Assembly: GCA_005885025.1 (NCBI GenBank)
Contig: VAYC01000120.1
Coordinates: 1 to 5,722 of the forward strand
From: Actinomycetota bacterium
Lineage (GTDB): Bacteria > Actinomycetota > UBA4738
Reading direction: 5' to 3'
DNA length: 5,722 nt
The notes beneath the pieces were generated by a model that saw nothing but the letters and a program-made list of their open reading frames with translations, ran no database searches and was not told the DNA's origin. Below are positions 1 to 5,573 of this stretch, piece after piece; positions within the stretch are counted from its first letter, which is position 1, and each line of letters begins with the position of its first letter. Position numbers and translations under genes: made by a program.

Positions 1-1
1 A

Positions 2-556
2 GGGGCCATCGCCCCCCACGCGGGCGACTCCTCGGTCTCGCTAGTCATCACTCCGACAGCCCCGGGTCCGAGCATCGTCCTCCCGTCCGGATTGCAGATG
101 GCGGGAAACGTCTATCGATTCACGGCGATCTATCGGCCCAGCGGCGATCCCCTGACGCGGCTCCGCCAGGACGCTCAGCTCGTCCTGGCCTACCCGTTGC
201 GGTCTCATACCCTGGCCTTCCGCCATACCCTCCTCAGTTCCCCGGACGGGCGGTCGTTCACCGCCGTGACGAGCACGGATTCGATCGCCCAGCAGTTGGT
301 CCAGGGAAACGTCCAGGAACTCGGGTACTTCGCGGTCGGGCAGTCCAGCACCGGGACGCCGACGCCTTCGGGCTCGGTGGGGCACGTCCTCTTCAGCGTC
401 CTACTTTGGGCGTTGCTCGGCCTCATCGTCGTCGCCTTCCTGCTCACCGAGCTGCGCCGGCGACGAAACAGGAATCGCTCCCGGGCCTCTCGGCCGCCGC
501 GGCGCCCCCCTCCGCCCAAGCGCGACCGTGGGCGCCGGCTCGACCCCTGGGAGTGA
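2..556 (+). CDS. Single-pass membrane protein with extracytoplasmic domain, 5'-truncated
   Basis: The reading frame is open from the left edge to TGA at 554-556, giving 184 visible residues; the true start lies outside the window. An internal TTG at 92 is a possible but unlikely start, because the codons before it read as ordinary protein (ITPTAPGPSIVLPSG). Visible residues 1 to about 115 look like a beta-rich extracytoplasmic domain (YRFTAIYRP, FRHTLLSSPDGRSFTAV, LGYFAVG). A Ser/Thr/Pro linker follows, then one strongly hydrophobic helix at about residues 128-149 (HVLFSVLLWALLGLIVVAFL). The tail is extremely Arg/Pro-rich. The positive-inside rule predicts a type I topology with the tail in the cytoplasm. 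It lies 3 bases upstream of the next gene, so the two are probably cotranscribed. I do not recognise the family and cannot assign a function; the gene call is firmer than any role. Confidence 0.75.
   Translation, partial: GAIAPHAGDSSVSLVITPTAPGPSIVLPSGLQMAGNVYRFTAIYRPSGDPLTRLRQDAQLVLAYPLRSHTLAFRHTLLSSPDGRSFTAVTSTDSIAQQLVQGNVQELGYFAVGQSSTGTPTPSGSVGHVLFSVLLWALLGLIVVAFLLTELRRRRNRNRSRASRPPRRPPPPKRDRGRRLDPWE
549..553 (+). promoter_or_regulatory. Ribosome binding site for the 560 GTG start
   Basis: GGGAG lies six bases before GTG 560 and overlaps the end of the preceding gene. It supports GTG 560 over the in-frame ATG at 617 and suggests translational coupling of the two membrane-protein genes. 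Confidence 0.5.
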
Positions 557-559
557 CGG

Positions 560-1111
560 GTGTCCCTGCCGCTGGCCGACGGCGCGGGAAGTCCGGTCGA
601 TCAGGGCGTCGCGACCATGTTGTTCCTTGCGGCGTTTCTCTTTGGAGTCGTTGCCTTCCAACGATTGCGTGGCAGGGGCTTTCGCTCGCTCCCGACGATG
701 GCCGGTTGGGGTGCCGCCGTGCTGGCCGCCGCGGCCCTCGTCCTGGCCCTGGTGCTCCCTCCCATCATCAGGCCGGTGGTGGCGGGGGGACGCCCCTCGT
801 CGTCCTCGCGTCTCCAGATCCTTGCCCCGCAACCGGGAGAGGTGTTCCGGGGCGATCCGGCGTCAGTTCCCGTGCGGTTCCGCTTGATCGGGGGGAAGAT
901 CGTCTCGTTCACGTCCACCAGGCTCGTGCCCAATGAGGGCCACATCCACCTCTTCCTCGATGGCGCGCTGGTCTCGATGAGCTACAGCCTGGCCAAGGAC
1001 CTGCAAGTGACGCCGGGCGTCCACCGGCTCCAGGCTGAGTTCGTGGCGCTCGATCACGGGCCGTTCAATCCCCGCGTTCAGGCTTTTGTGGAGTTTCGGG
1101 TGGTCCCGTAG
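560..1111 (+). CDS. Two-helix membrane protein with extracytoplasmic Ig-like domain
   Basis: A 183-residue protein ending at TAG 1109-1111. GTG 560 is chosen because GGGAG lies six bases upstream; ATG 617 (residue 20) would start at the edge of the first membrane helix. Two hydrophobic segments are visible: about residues 18-35 (TMLFLAAFLFGVVAF) and 48-70 (AGWGAAVLAAAALVLALVLPP), separated by a short basic loop. Residues 84-182 form a probable beta-sandwich: LQILAPQPGEVFRGD, then VPVRFRLIGG, a GHIHLFLDG motif (residues 127-135), and a PGVHRLQAEF hairpin near residues 152-161. This pattern (a property to be raised or lowered, an H-x-H next to a short 'LDG', then 'PGxHxL') resembles small secreted domains often annotated as DUF4399- or DUF6130-like. 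That is recollection of a pattern, not a search result. Histidines 128, 130, 155 and 166 could bind a metal, which is inference. It probably shares an operon with the upstream membrane protein. Confidence 0.8.
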   Translation: MSLPLADGAGSPVDQGVATMLFLAAFLFGVVAFQRLRGRGFRSLPTMAGWGAAVLAAAALVLALVLPPIIRPVVAGGRPSSSSRLQILAPQPGEVFRGDPASVPVRFRLIGGKIVSFTSTRLVPNEGHIHLFLDGALVSMSYSLAKDLQVTPGVHRLQAEFVALDHGPFNPRVQAFVEFRVVP

Positions 1112-1156
1112 AAGCGGGCCCGGCATCGCGGGTTCCAAGTGTAGGGTCGTTTGCCG

Positions 1157-1163
1157 AAGGGAG
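1157..1163 (+). promoter_or_regulatory. Probable ribosome binding site of the thioredoxin-like lipoprotein gene
   Basis: AAGGGAG precedes an ATG at 1167 by three bases. That ATG lies one frame away from the lipoprotein gene at 1228. The site therefore marks the likely original start of that gene, before a frameshift. Confidence 0.45.
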
Positions 1164-1166
1164 CTG

Positions 1167-1227
1167 ATGTCCCCTGCACGGTCCCGGCCCCGGTTTACAC
1201 CCCACGCGGAGGCAGTTCCTGCTGGCC
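1167..1227 (+). other. Displaced N-terminus (Tat/lipoprotein signal) of the thioredoxin-like gene, apparent frameshift
   Basis: ATG 1167 starts a basic stretch, MSPARSRPRFTP, in one frame. The next frame then continues, from ACG at 1204, as TRRQFLLAMGVGLIGAAC, a twin-arginine lipoprotein signal. Removing one C from the CCCC run at 1200-1203 joins them into one signal peptide, and the protein would be 324 residues. In the frame of ATG 1228 the nearest upstream stop is TGA 1165-1167. Between it and 1228 there is no ATG, GTG or TTG, only CTG codons, so the twin arginines cannot be translated in frame from a standard start. An extra C, real or a sequencing error, is the simplest reading; a CTG start at 1174 is the alternative. 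Confidence 0.6.
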
Positions 1228-2142
1228 ATGGGTGTCGGCTTGATCGGCGCGGCCTGCAGCGGCGGCAGTTCCCGCCGTTCGAAATCGGCCCCCTCCGGAT
1301 CGATCGGGGCGCTCATCTCCGGGGCCACAGGTGTCTCGGTGCTCGGCACCGGCGCGGACGCTCCGCCCACGGGGCCGGGCAAGAGCCGCTTCGGGTTCGA
1401 CCTGATCGACCAGCAGAGCCGCGCCCTCGTAGGTGGCTCTCCCGACGTGTGGCTCGGCAAGAACACGAACGCCGAGGCCATCGGCCCCTTCCGGGCGACG
1501 TGGTACCCGTTCACCGCTTATCAGAAGACGCGAGATCGCTCCCCCGAAAGCCCGATTCCGGGCGACTTCACGGCGGAGCTGGACGTGCCTGGGCCTGGAG
1601 ATTGGACGGTCGCCGTGATCGTGAGGAACGGGTCGACCAGGCTCGCCGCCACTGGCATACTCCCCATCATCTCCGGGCCGGTGGAGGCTGGAGTCGGAAC
1701 GATGGCCATCTCCACACCCACCCCGGTCGCGACGAGCACCGCCGCGATCGAGGCGATCTGTACCCGAACACCCGTCGACCATATGCACTCCATCTCCTTG
1801 GACGAGGCCCTGAAGAACGGCAAACCGACGGTCGTGTGTTTCTCGACGCCCCTGTTGTGCACCAGCCGGTTGTGCGGCCCGGTCACCGACGAGCAGATCC
1901 TCGTGTTCGAGAAGTACGGTCCCAAGCGAGCCAACTTCATCCATGTGGAGGAGTTCCTCCCTGGCCCGCACCACCGGCCCCCGGCGGCGACCCTGGAGAA
2001 CCAATCCCCGGCGTTCAAGGCGTGGAAGCTTCAGACCGAACCATGGCTGTTCGTCATCGACCGAAAAGGAGTCATCCGGTTCCGGTCGCTGGGACCGGTG
2101 ACGGCCCCGGAGATCGAGGCCGGGCTGAAGCCACTGCTCTGA
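1228..2142 (+). CDS. Thioredoxin-like lipoprotein (Tat-type signal, frameshifted start)
   Basis: The intact frame from ATG 1228 to TGA 2140-2142 encodes 304 residues; the natural start was probably ATG 1167 (see the frameshift entry). The protein begins with MGVGLIGAAC, the hydrophobic core and Cys of a lipoprotein signal, followed by a Ser/Gly/Arg linker. Residues about 53-147 look like a beta-sandwich (FGFDLIDQ, GDFTAELDVPGPGDWTVAVIV). Residues about 182-304 form a thioredoxin-like domain: SLDEALKNGKPTVVCFSTP, then the cysteine pair C211-TSRL-C216, a probable cis-proline in TEPW (Pro272), and LFVIDRKGVIRFRSLGPV. The active-site pair is CxxxxC rather than the classical CxxC. I recall related high-GC bacterial proteins with a C-x-S-R-x-CGPV motif, but this was not searched. 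Expected location is the outer face of the membrane, with a role in thiol-disulfide redox or metal handling; the substrate is unknown. It lies 55 bases (to ATG 1167) after the two membrane-protein genes and may belong with them. Confidence 0.8.
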   Translation: MGVGLIGAACSGGSSRRSKSAPSGSIGALISGATGVSVLGTGADAPPTGPGKSRFGFDLIDQQSRALVGGSPDVWLGKNTNAEAIGPFRATWYPFTAYQKTRDRSPESPIPGDFTAELDVPGPGDWTVAVIVRNGSTRLAATGILPIISGPVEAGVGTMAISTPTPVATSTAAIEAICTRTPVDHMHSISLDEALKNGKPTVVCFSTPLLCTSRLCGPVTDEQILVFEKYGPKRANFIHVEEFLPGPHHRPPAATLENQSPAFKAWKLQTEPWLFVIDRKGVIRFRSLGPVTAPEIEAGLKPLL

Positions 2143-2360
2143 AGCGAGTGCAGCCTTTGCCAGTCGCTCTGGGCCTGTCGAGGTTAAGTCTTTCGGTCAC
2201 CCTCCAAGGACCGATGGACGAGGCTCACGCGGTAAGGCATCGTTCCGCTTCCGGGCAGCACGGAGCCCAGGCAAGTCGGTAGTAAGGGATGTCGAAGGGG
2301 CCCAGACAAAATGGTGATCACCCTCGGCCACGGGCTAGAGGACCGCAGCACGAGCGGCTC

Positions 2361-3143
2361 ATGAAGCGACGGCACGTCGGAGTGGTCGTCCTGGGCGCGA
2401 TCGCCCTCGTTACCTGCGCCACGTGTACAGGTAGCCCATCGGGTCCCGCAGTCTGGTCCACTTACCCGCCGCAACCACCGGTCGTTGCCGATCCCTCGGT
2501 TGCGCCCTCCTCCCAGCCGAGGACGTGCGAGCGGCAGACCCTCATCGGCACCGTTTCCGTCAAGAGCGTGGCGGCAAGGGATGCCCCCGCTGAGTCTGCC
2601 CACGAGATCACCTCGTTCGCCCAGACCAATGCACAGGGTGCTCACCAAGTCTTCGATCTGCTGGGACAAGTAACGGGGAGGGACGGTGAAGTCTGGTACC
2701 GAGCTCTCCTGCCGCTCCGTCCCAACGGCAGGACGGGATTCATCCCCGCGCGGTCGTTGCGGCTGAGCCAGACCCTCTACCGACTGGAAGTCGATCGGTT
2801 GCGCCTGAAACTGACCCTGTGGAACGGCTGCCAGATCGCCAGCCGCTATCCGATCGGTCTCGGAACCAAGGACACACCTACCCCGGTGGGCACCTTCTAC
2901 CTCGTGGCACTGGTGAAGCCGCCCACGGACGGCTCAGTGTACGGCACCTACGCCTACGGCCTATCCGCTTACTCGGATGCCCTGACCAACTGGACGGGCG
3001 GCGGCATCATCGGGCTCCACGGCACCAACGATCCTTCTTCCATCGGCGAGCGGGAGAGTCACGGGTGCATTCGCATGCGGAACCGCGACATCGAGCATTT
3101 GGTGACGATTCTGCCTCTCGGCACCCCGATCGAGATCCGCTAG
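2361..3143 (+). CDS. L,D-transpeptidase (YkuD family) lipoprotein with SH3-like domain
   Basis: This enzyme is predicted to form or remodel 3-3 cross-links in peptidoglycan, or to attach proteins to it, outside the membrane. From ATG 2361 it has 260 residues. MKRRH followed by VGVVVLGAIALVTC is a good lipoprotein signal, with Cys19 (LVTC) or Cys22 as the lipidated residue. A Pro/Ser-rich linker runs to about residue 58. Residues 62-135 resemble a bacterial SH3 domain (VWYRALLP, RTGFIPARSLRL). Residues 137-260 are the catalytic domain: GTKDTPTPVGTFYL, then HGT at 220-222, then SHGCIRMRN with His234, catalytic Cys236 and Arg238. All hallmark residues are present. The frame also opens at ATG 2289, but that adds a hydrophilic, Arg/Pro-rich leader before the signal, and its AAGGG abuts the ATG. 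I therefore prefer 2361, although its own ribosome binding site is weak. It is separated from the upstream gene by 218 bases, so it may have its own promoter; no convincing one is visible. Confidence 0.88.
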   Translation: MKRRHVGVVVLGAIALVTCATCTGSPSGPAVWSTYPPQPPVVADPSVAPSSQPRTCERQTLIGTVSVKSVAARDAPAESAHEITSFAQTNAQGAHQVFDLLGQVTGRDGEVWYRALLPLRPNGRTGFIPARSLRLSQTLYRLEVDRLRLKLTLWNGCQIASRYPIGLGTKDTPTPVGTFYLVALVKPPTDGSVYGTYAYGLSAYSDALTNWTGGGIIGLHGTNDPSSIGERESHGCIRMRNRDIEHLVTILPLGTPIEIR

Positions 3144-3201
3144 AGCGTCGTTTCCTCCGGAGAGGGGGTGCGGGACAGGTGCGACTCCTACACTCCTCGA
3201 C

Positions 3202-3252
3202 GTGGCTCGGATCCTTCTGTGGCACGGATGGCTTCTGCAGGGCACCGGCTAG
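3202..3252 (+). pseudogene. N-terminal fragment of the GT4 glycosyltransferase ending at in-frame TAG
   Basis: GTG 3202 opens VARILLWHGWLLQGTG and stops at TAG 3250-3252. The same frame resumes at once as NVFTAEVAAALRLAGHDVVV. This is the first beta-strand, the glycine-rich loop and the first helix of a GT4 glycosyltransferase. In relatives I remember, the residue at the TAG position is Ser (GTGSN), and TCG to TAG is a single base change. The fragment belongs to the gene annotated from 3271. No strong ribosome binding site precedes 3202. Confidence 0.7.
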
Positions 3253-3270
3253 AACGTCTTCACGGCCGAG

Positions 3271-4800
3271 GTGGCCGCGGCGCTTCGGCTGGCCGGTCAT
3301 GACGTCGTGGTCTTGTGCCAGGAGACACGCCCGGAGGAGATCCTCGGTTTCATCGACGCTTGGGGGTCGGTTGACGAGAGCGGGGTTTCGTTCTTGTCTC
3401 GAAGGTCCGCGCCAGAAGGCGGCCGATGCATCGTGCTGCGGCCGGCCATCGGCTCATTGCTGCCCGTGTTCGTGCTCGACGAGTACGTAGGTTTCCGAGC
3501 CGTCCGCTTCGTCGACCTGCAGGATGATGAGCTGAACAGCTACCTCGAGCGAAGCATCGCCGCGCTCCGGGCGGCAGCTGCGTGGCATCGTCCCGAGTTC
3601 GTCATCGTAGGCCACGCGATGCCGGGACCGGTCGTCGCGCGCAGGGCGCTCGGGTCGGGGAGGTACGTGGGCATCGTGCACGGCAGCGACCTCGAGTATG
3701 CGGTCGGACGGCAGGCACGCTACCGCGACCTTGCCATCGAGGGCCTCCGGGGGGCGGCCGCCGTCATCGGACTGAGCGAAGACATCCTCCGTCGAACCGT
3801 CGCCATCGTTCCGCAGATACGTGGTCGGACGCGCGCGATCCACCCCGGGGTCGACGCGGATCGGTTCCACCCGGAGACTAGGACGGCGGCCCTCGACGAA
3901 ACGGCGGCGGCCCTCGAGGCCGACACAGGGTCTGTCCGGGGGCGTCCGGAGAGCCTCGATCTCGAGGTTCGGAAGGCACTCTCCGCCCGAGACGCCAGCC
4001 GTTTCGAGACGCTTGCCCGCAGCTACGACCAGACGGTCCCGGATCCTGATGCCTCGATCCGGCTCGGCGCACTGTCCGGTCGGGCGGGACCGTTGATCGG
4101 CTACTTCGGCAAGCTGATCCCTCAAAAGGGAGTGCACCTCCTCATTCAGGCCCTGCCTCAGATGCGAAATGCCCCGGAGGCCGTCATCGTCGGGTTCGGC
4201 TTGCACCGGGAGTGGCTCAGCGCGCTCGTCCAGGCCATCGCCGCCGGCGATGCCGCAGCGCTGCAGTGGCTCGGCGAGGCCGGGGGCATGGAGCTCCTGA
4301 ACGGGCCCGACACGACCCTTTCACCGAACCTTCAGCGGCGGATCACGTTCACGGGGAGGCTCGATCACCGCTACGCACCTGGCGTCCTTGCCGCGCTCGA
4401 CGTGCTGGTCGTCCCGTCGCTCGCCGACGAGGCTTTCGGACTGGTCGCAGCGGAAGGCGCCGCCGCGGGTGCGCTGCCGCTCGTGGCGCGGCATTCGGGC
4501 CTCGCAGAGGTGGCTGATGCCCTCGAATCTGCCGTCGGGCGTCCGGGTCTCTTCTCCTACGACCCAGCCGGAGACGTGATCCGGAACATCGCCGATGGGG
4601 TCGATTCGCTGCTGGCGATCGATGCGCACGAGCGCTCCCTGCTTCGGCGGGCGTTGGCCGACTTCGTGGGTAGCCAGTGGACGTGGAAGCGCGCGGCAGC
4701 AGAGCTGTTGGTCGCGTCAAGACTTGAGGAGGAGCGGGGCTCTCCCGGAGGTCACGTGCCACGGGGCCGGTCCTTGGAAACGTGGTCCAAGGACCGGTGA
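3271..4800 (+). CDS. GT4-family glycosyltransferase, N-terminus cut off by a nonsense codon
   Basis: The open frame encodes 509 residues from GTG 3271 to TGA 4798-4800; with the fragment from 3202 the complete gene would span 532 codons before the stop. Retaining-type GT4 enzymes move a sugar from a nucleotide-sugar to a lipid, glycan or small acceptor in the cytoplasm. Visible landmarks (numbered from 3271) are: N-terminal Rossmann part with AGHDVVVLCQE; HGSD at 137-140; ALSEDIL-like acceptor helix (VIGLSEDILRR); HPGVD at 191-195; the donor-domain start GYFGKLIPQKGVHLL, with GKLIPQKG at 280-287; FTGRLDHRYAPGVLAALDVLVVPS; and the E-x7-E motif EAFGLVAAE at 387-395. About 85 residues, partly charged and helical, separate HPGVD from GKLIPQKG, longer than in a minimal GT4. 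A similar insert seems to occur in actinobacterial relatives. Starting at 3271 removes the first strand and Gly loop of the fold, so the product is probably inactive unless the TAG is a sequencing error or is read through. Acceptor unknown. GTG 3271 has no clear ribosome binding site. Confidence 0.8.
   Translation: MAAALRLAGHDVVVLCQETRPEEILGFIDAWGSVDESGVSFLSRRSAPEGGRCIVLRPAIGSLLPVFVLDEYVGFRAVRFVDLQDDELNSYLERSIAALRAAAAWHRPEFVIVGHAMPGPVVARRALGSGRYVGIVHGSDLEYAVGRQARYRDLAIEGLRGAAAVIGLSEDILRRTVAIVPQIRGRTRAIHPGVDADRFHPETRTAALDETAAALEADTGSVRGRPESLDLEVRKALSARDASRFETLARSYDQTVPDPDASIRLGALSGRAGPLIGYFGKLIPQKGVHLLIQALPQMRNAPEAVIVGFGLHREWLSALVQAIAAGDAAALQWLGEAGGMELLNGPDTTLSPNLQRRITFTGRLDHRYAPGVLAALDVLVVPSLADEAFGLVAAEGAAAGALPLVARHSGLAEVADALESAVGRPGLFSYDPAGDVIRNIADGVDSLLAIDAHERSLLRRALADFVGSQWTWKRAAAELLVASRLEEERGSPGGHVPRGRSLETWSKDR
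4767..4797. terminator. Perfect 12-bp hairpin between convergent genes, terminator-like
   Basis: CCGGTCCTTGGA (4767-4778) is followed by a 7-base loop and its exact reverse complement TCCAAGGACCGG (4786-4797), directly before the TGA of the glycosyltransferase gene. The stem is strong and lies between convergent genes, so it could stop transcripts from either side. No T-run follows on either strand, so it is not a classical intrinsic terminator; U-poor hairpins have been proposed as terminators in actinobacteria. It encodes the last residues of the glycosyltransferase, which are unlikely to be structurally critical. Confidence 0.5.
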
Positions 4801-4872
4801 GCCGATAAGCGGCCACTCAGCCCCTACCGGTTCGTTCCTCACCTAGCAGGGTGGCTCGACCGCTCTGGGCGT

Positions 4873-5547
4873 TCATCCCGAGCTGCACAGCGCGTGGTAG
4901 TAGCCATAGTTGTTGCCTTCGCTCCGGCCGTCCTCGATGACGGTCAAGCCCACTCCTTCGATCCACGCAGCCACCTGCACGAGCGACGGATAGAAGTGGT
5001 ATCCGCCCCCGCGGATGGGGTGCTCTCCGCGGACGACCGGCAGCCCATCGGCGGTCGCCTTCGCGAACACCGCCTCGATCTCACGCTCGTCGATCGTCTC
5101 CACGGTGAAGTACACGAGTCCGCCGGGCCGCACGGCTCGACGCAAGTTGCTCAGCACCGGCGCCCAGTCTTCAGGAAAGACGTTCTCCATGGCGTCGACG
5201 CAGATCGCGGCGTCGAACGCGGCGTCGAAGTCCATCTCCTGAAGACCCACCTTCTGGGTGGGGACGTCGGGATGCTTGGCTCGGGCCACCGACAGCATCC
5301 CCGCGGACTGATCGATCCCGAGGACCTGACGCCCCGATTCCAAGACCAGCGCGAAGTATTTGCCGGTTCCGCAGGCCGCATCCAGGATGCGGCCGTTCTG
5401 CGGACATCGATCGATCACCTGGGTGACGAACCGCCGATGGGTCGGCGTGATTGGGATATCGTCCTGGTCGTACGTAGGGGAAAACGTGGTATCGAACCGC
5501 TCCTTCGCCACACGGCGCCGTTCCTCCAACCACGATCGACGATCCAT
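4873..5547 (-). CDS. Class I SAM-dependent methyltransferase
   Basis: A 224-residue protein reading leftward from ATG (complement of 5545-5547) to TGA (complement of 4873-4875). The start is supported by GGGAAGG just upstream. It has the Rossmann-like methyltransferase signatures in order: motif I ILDAACGTGKYF (residues 54-65) for S-adenosylmethionine binding; the acidic residue after strand 2 in VLGIDQSAGML (Asp79); FDAAICVDAMENV at 111-123 (strand 4 region); and LRRAVRPGGLVYFTVE at 135-150 (strand 5). The N-terminal 50 residues are charged and helical, with a YDQDD segment that may cap the active site. The length is normal for a stand-alone methyltransferase. The substrate cannot be told from sequence; small-molecule targets are more typical of this layout than rRNA or DNA. 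It lies 26 bases downstream of a VOC-family gene on the same strand, probably in one operon, and converges with the glycosyltransferase gene across a 72-base gap. Confidence 0.9.
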   Translation of the reverse strand: MDRRSWLEERRRVAKERFDTTFSPTYDQDDIPITPTHRRFVTQVIDRCPQNGRILDAACGTGKYFALVLESGRQVLGIDQSAGMLSVARAKHPDVPTQKVGLQEMDFDAAFDAAICVDAMENVFPEDWAPVLSNLRRAVRPGGLVYFTVETIDEREIEAVFAKATADGLPVVRGEHPIRGGGYHFYPSLVQVAAWIEGVGLTVIEDGRSEGNNYGYYHALCSSG

Positions 5548-5551
5548 TCAG

Positions 5552-5558
5552 CCTTCCC
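5552..5558 (-). promoter_or_regulatory. Ribosome binding site of the methyltransferase gene
   Basis: On the minus strand GGGAAGG lies four bases before the ATG at 5547-5545. It fixes the methyltransferase start and falls in the short gap after the VOC gene. Confidence 0.5.
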
Positions 5559-5573
5559 GTTTCTCAGGTTCGG

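Noticed and set aside
2157..2189. Promoter-like TTGCCA with a downstream TTAAGT
   Set aside because: The spacing is about 20 bases and the -10 match is poor; not distinguishable from chance.
2203..2213. TCCAAGGACCG shared with the right arm of the 4767-4797 hairpin
   Set aside because: An 11-base match within a window this size is expected by chance, and the surrounding bases do not form the same hairpin.
1086..2282. Long plus-strand open frame of 398 codons overlapping the thioredoxin-like gene
   Set aside because: Beyond the first dozen residues from ATG 1167 it is Arg/Pro/His-rich with no fold-like pattern, and is the out-of-frame shadow of 1228-2142. Only its start region is meaningful, as the displaced signal peptide.
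3179..3490. Alternative GTG start at 3179 giving VRLLHSSTWLGSFC in another frame
   Set aside because: The first residues look like a glycosyltransferase start, but the frame then becomes Arg/Pro-rich, while the 3202 frame continues directly into the conserved GT4 sequence.
3454..4206. 250-codon minus-strand open frame opposite the glycosyltransferase
   Set aside because: Low-complexity Arg/Asp/Gly composition with no recognisable motif, opposite a gene with convincing GT4 motifs.
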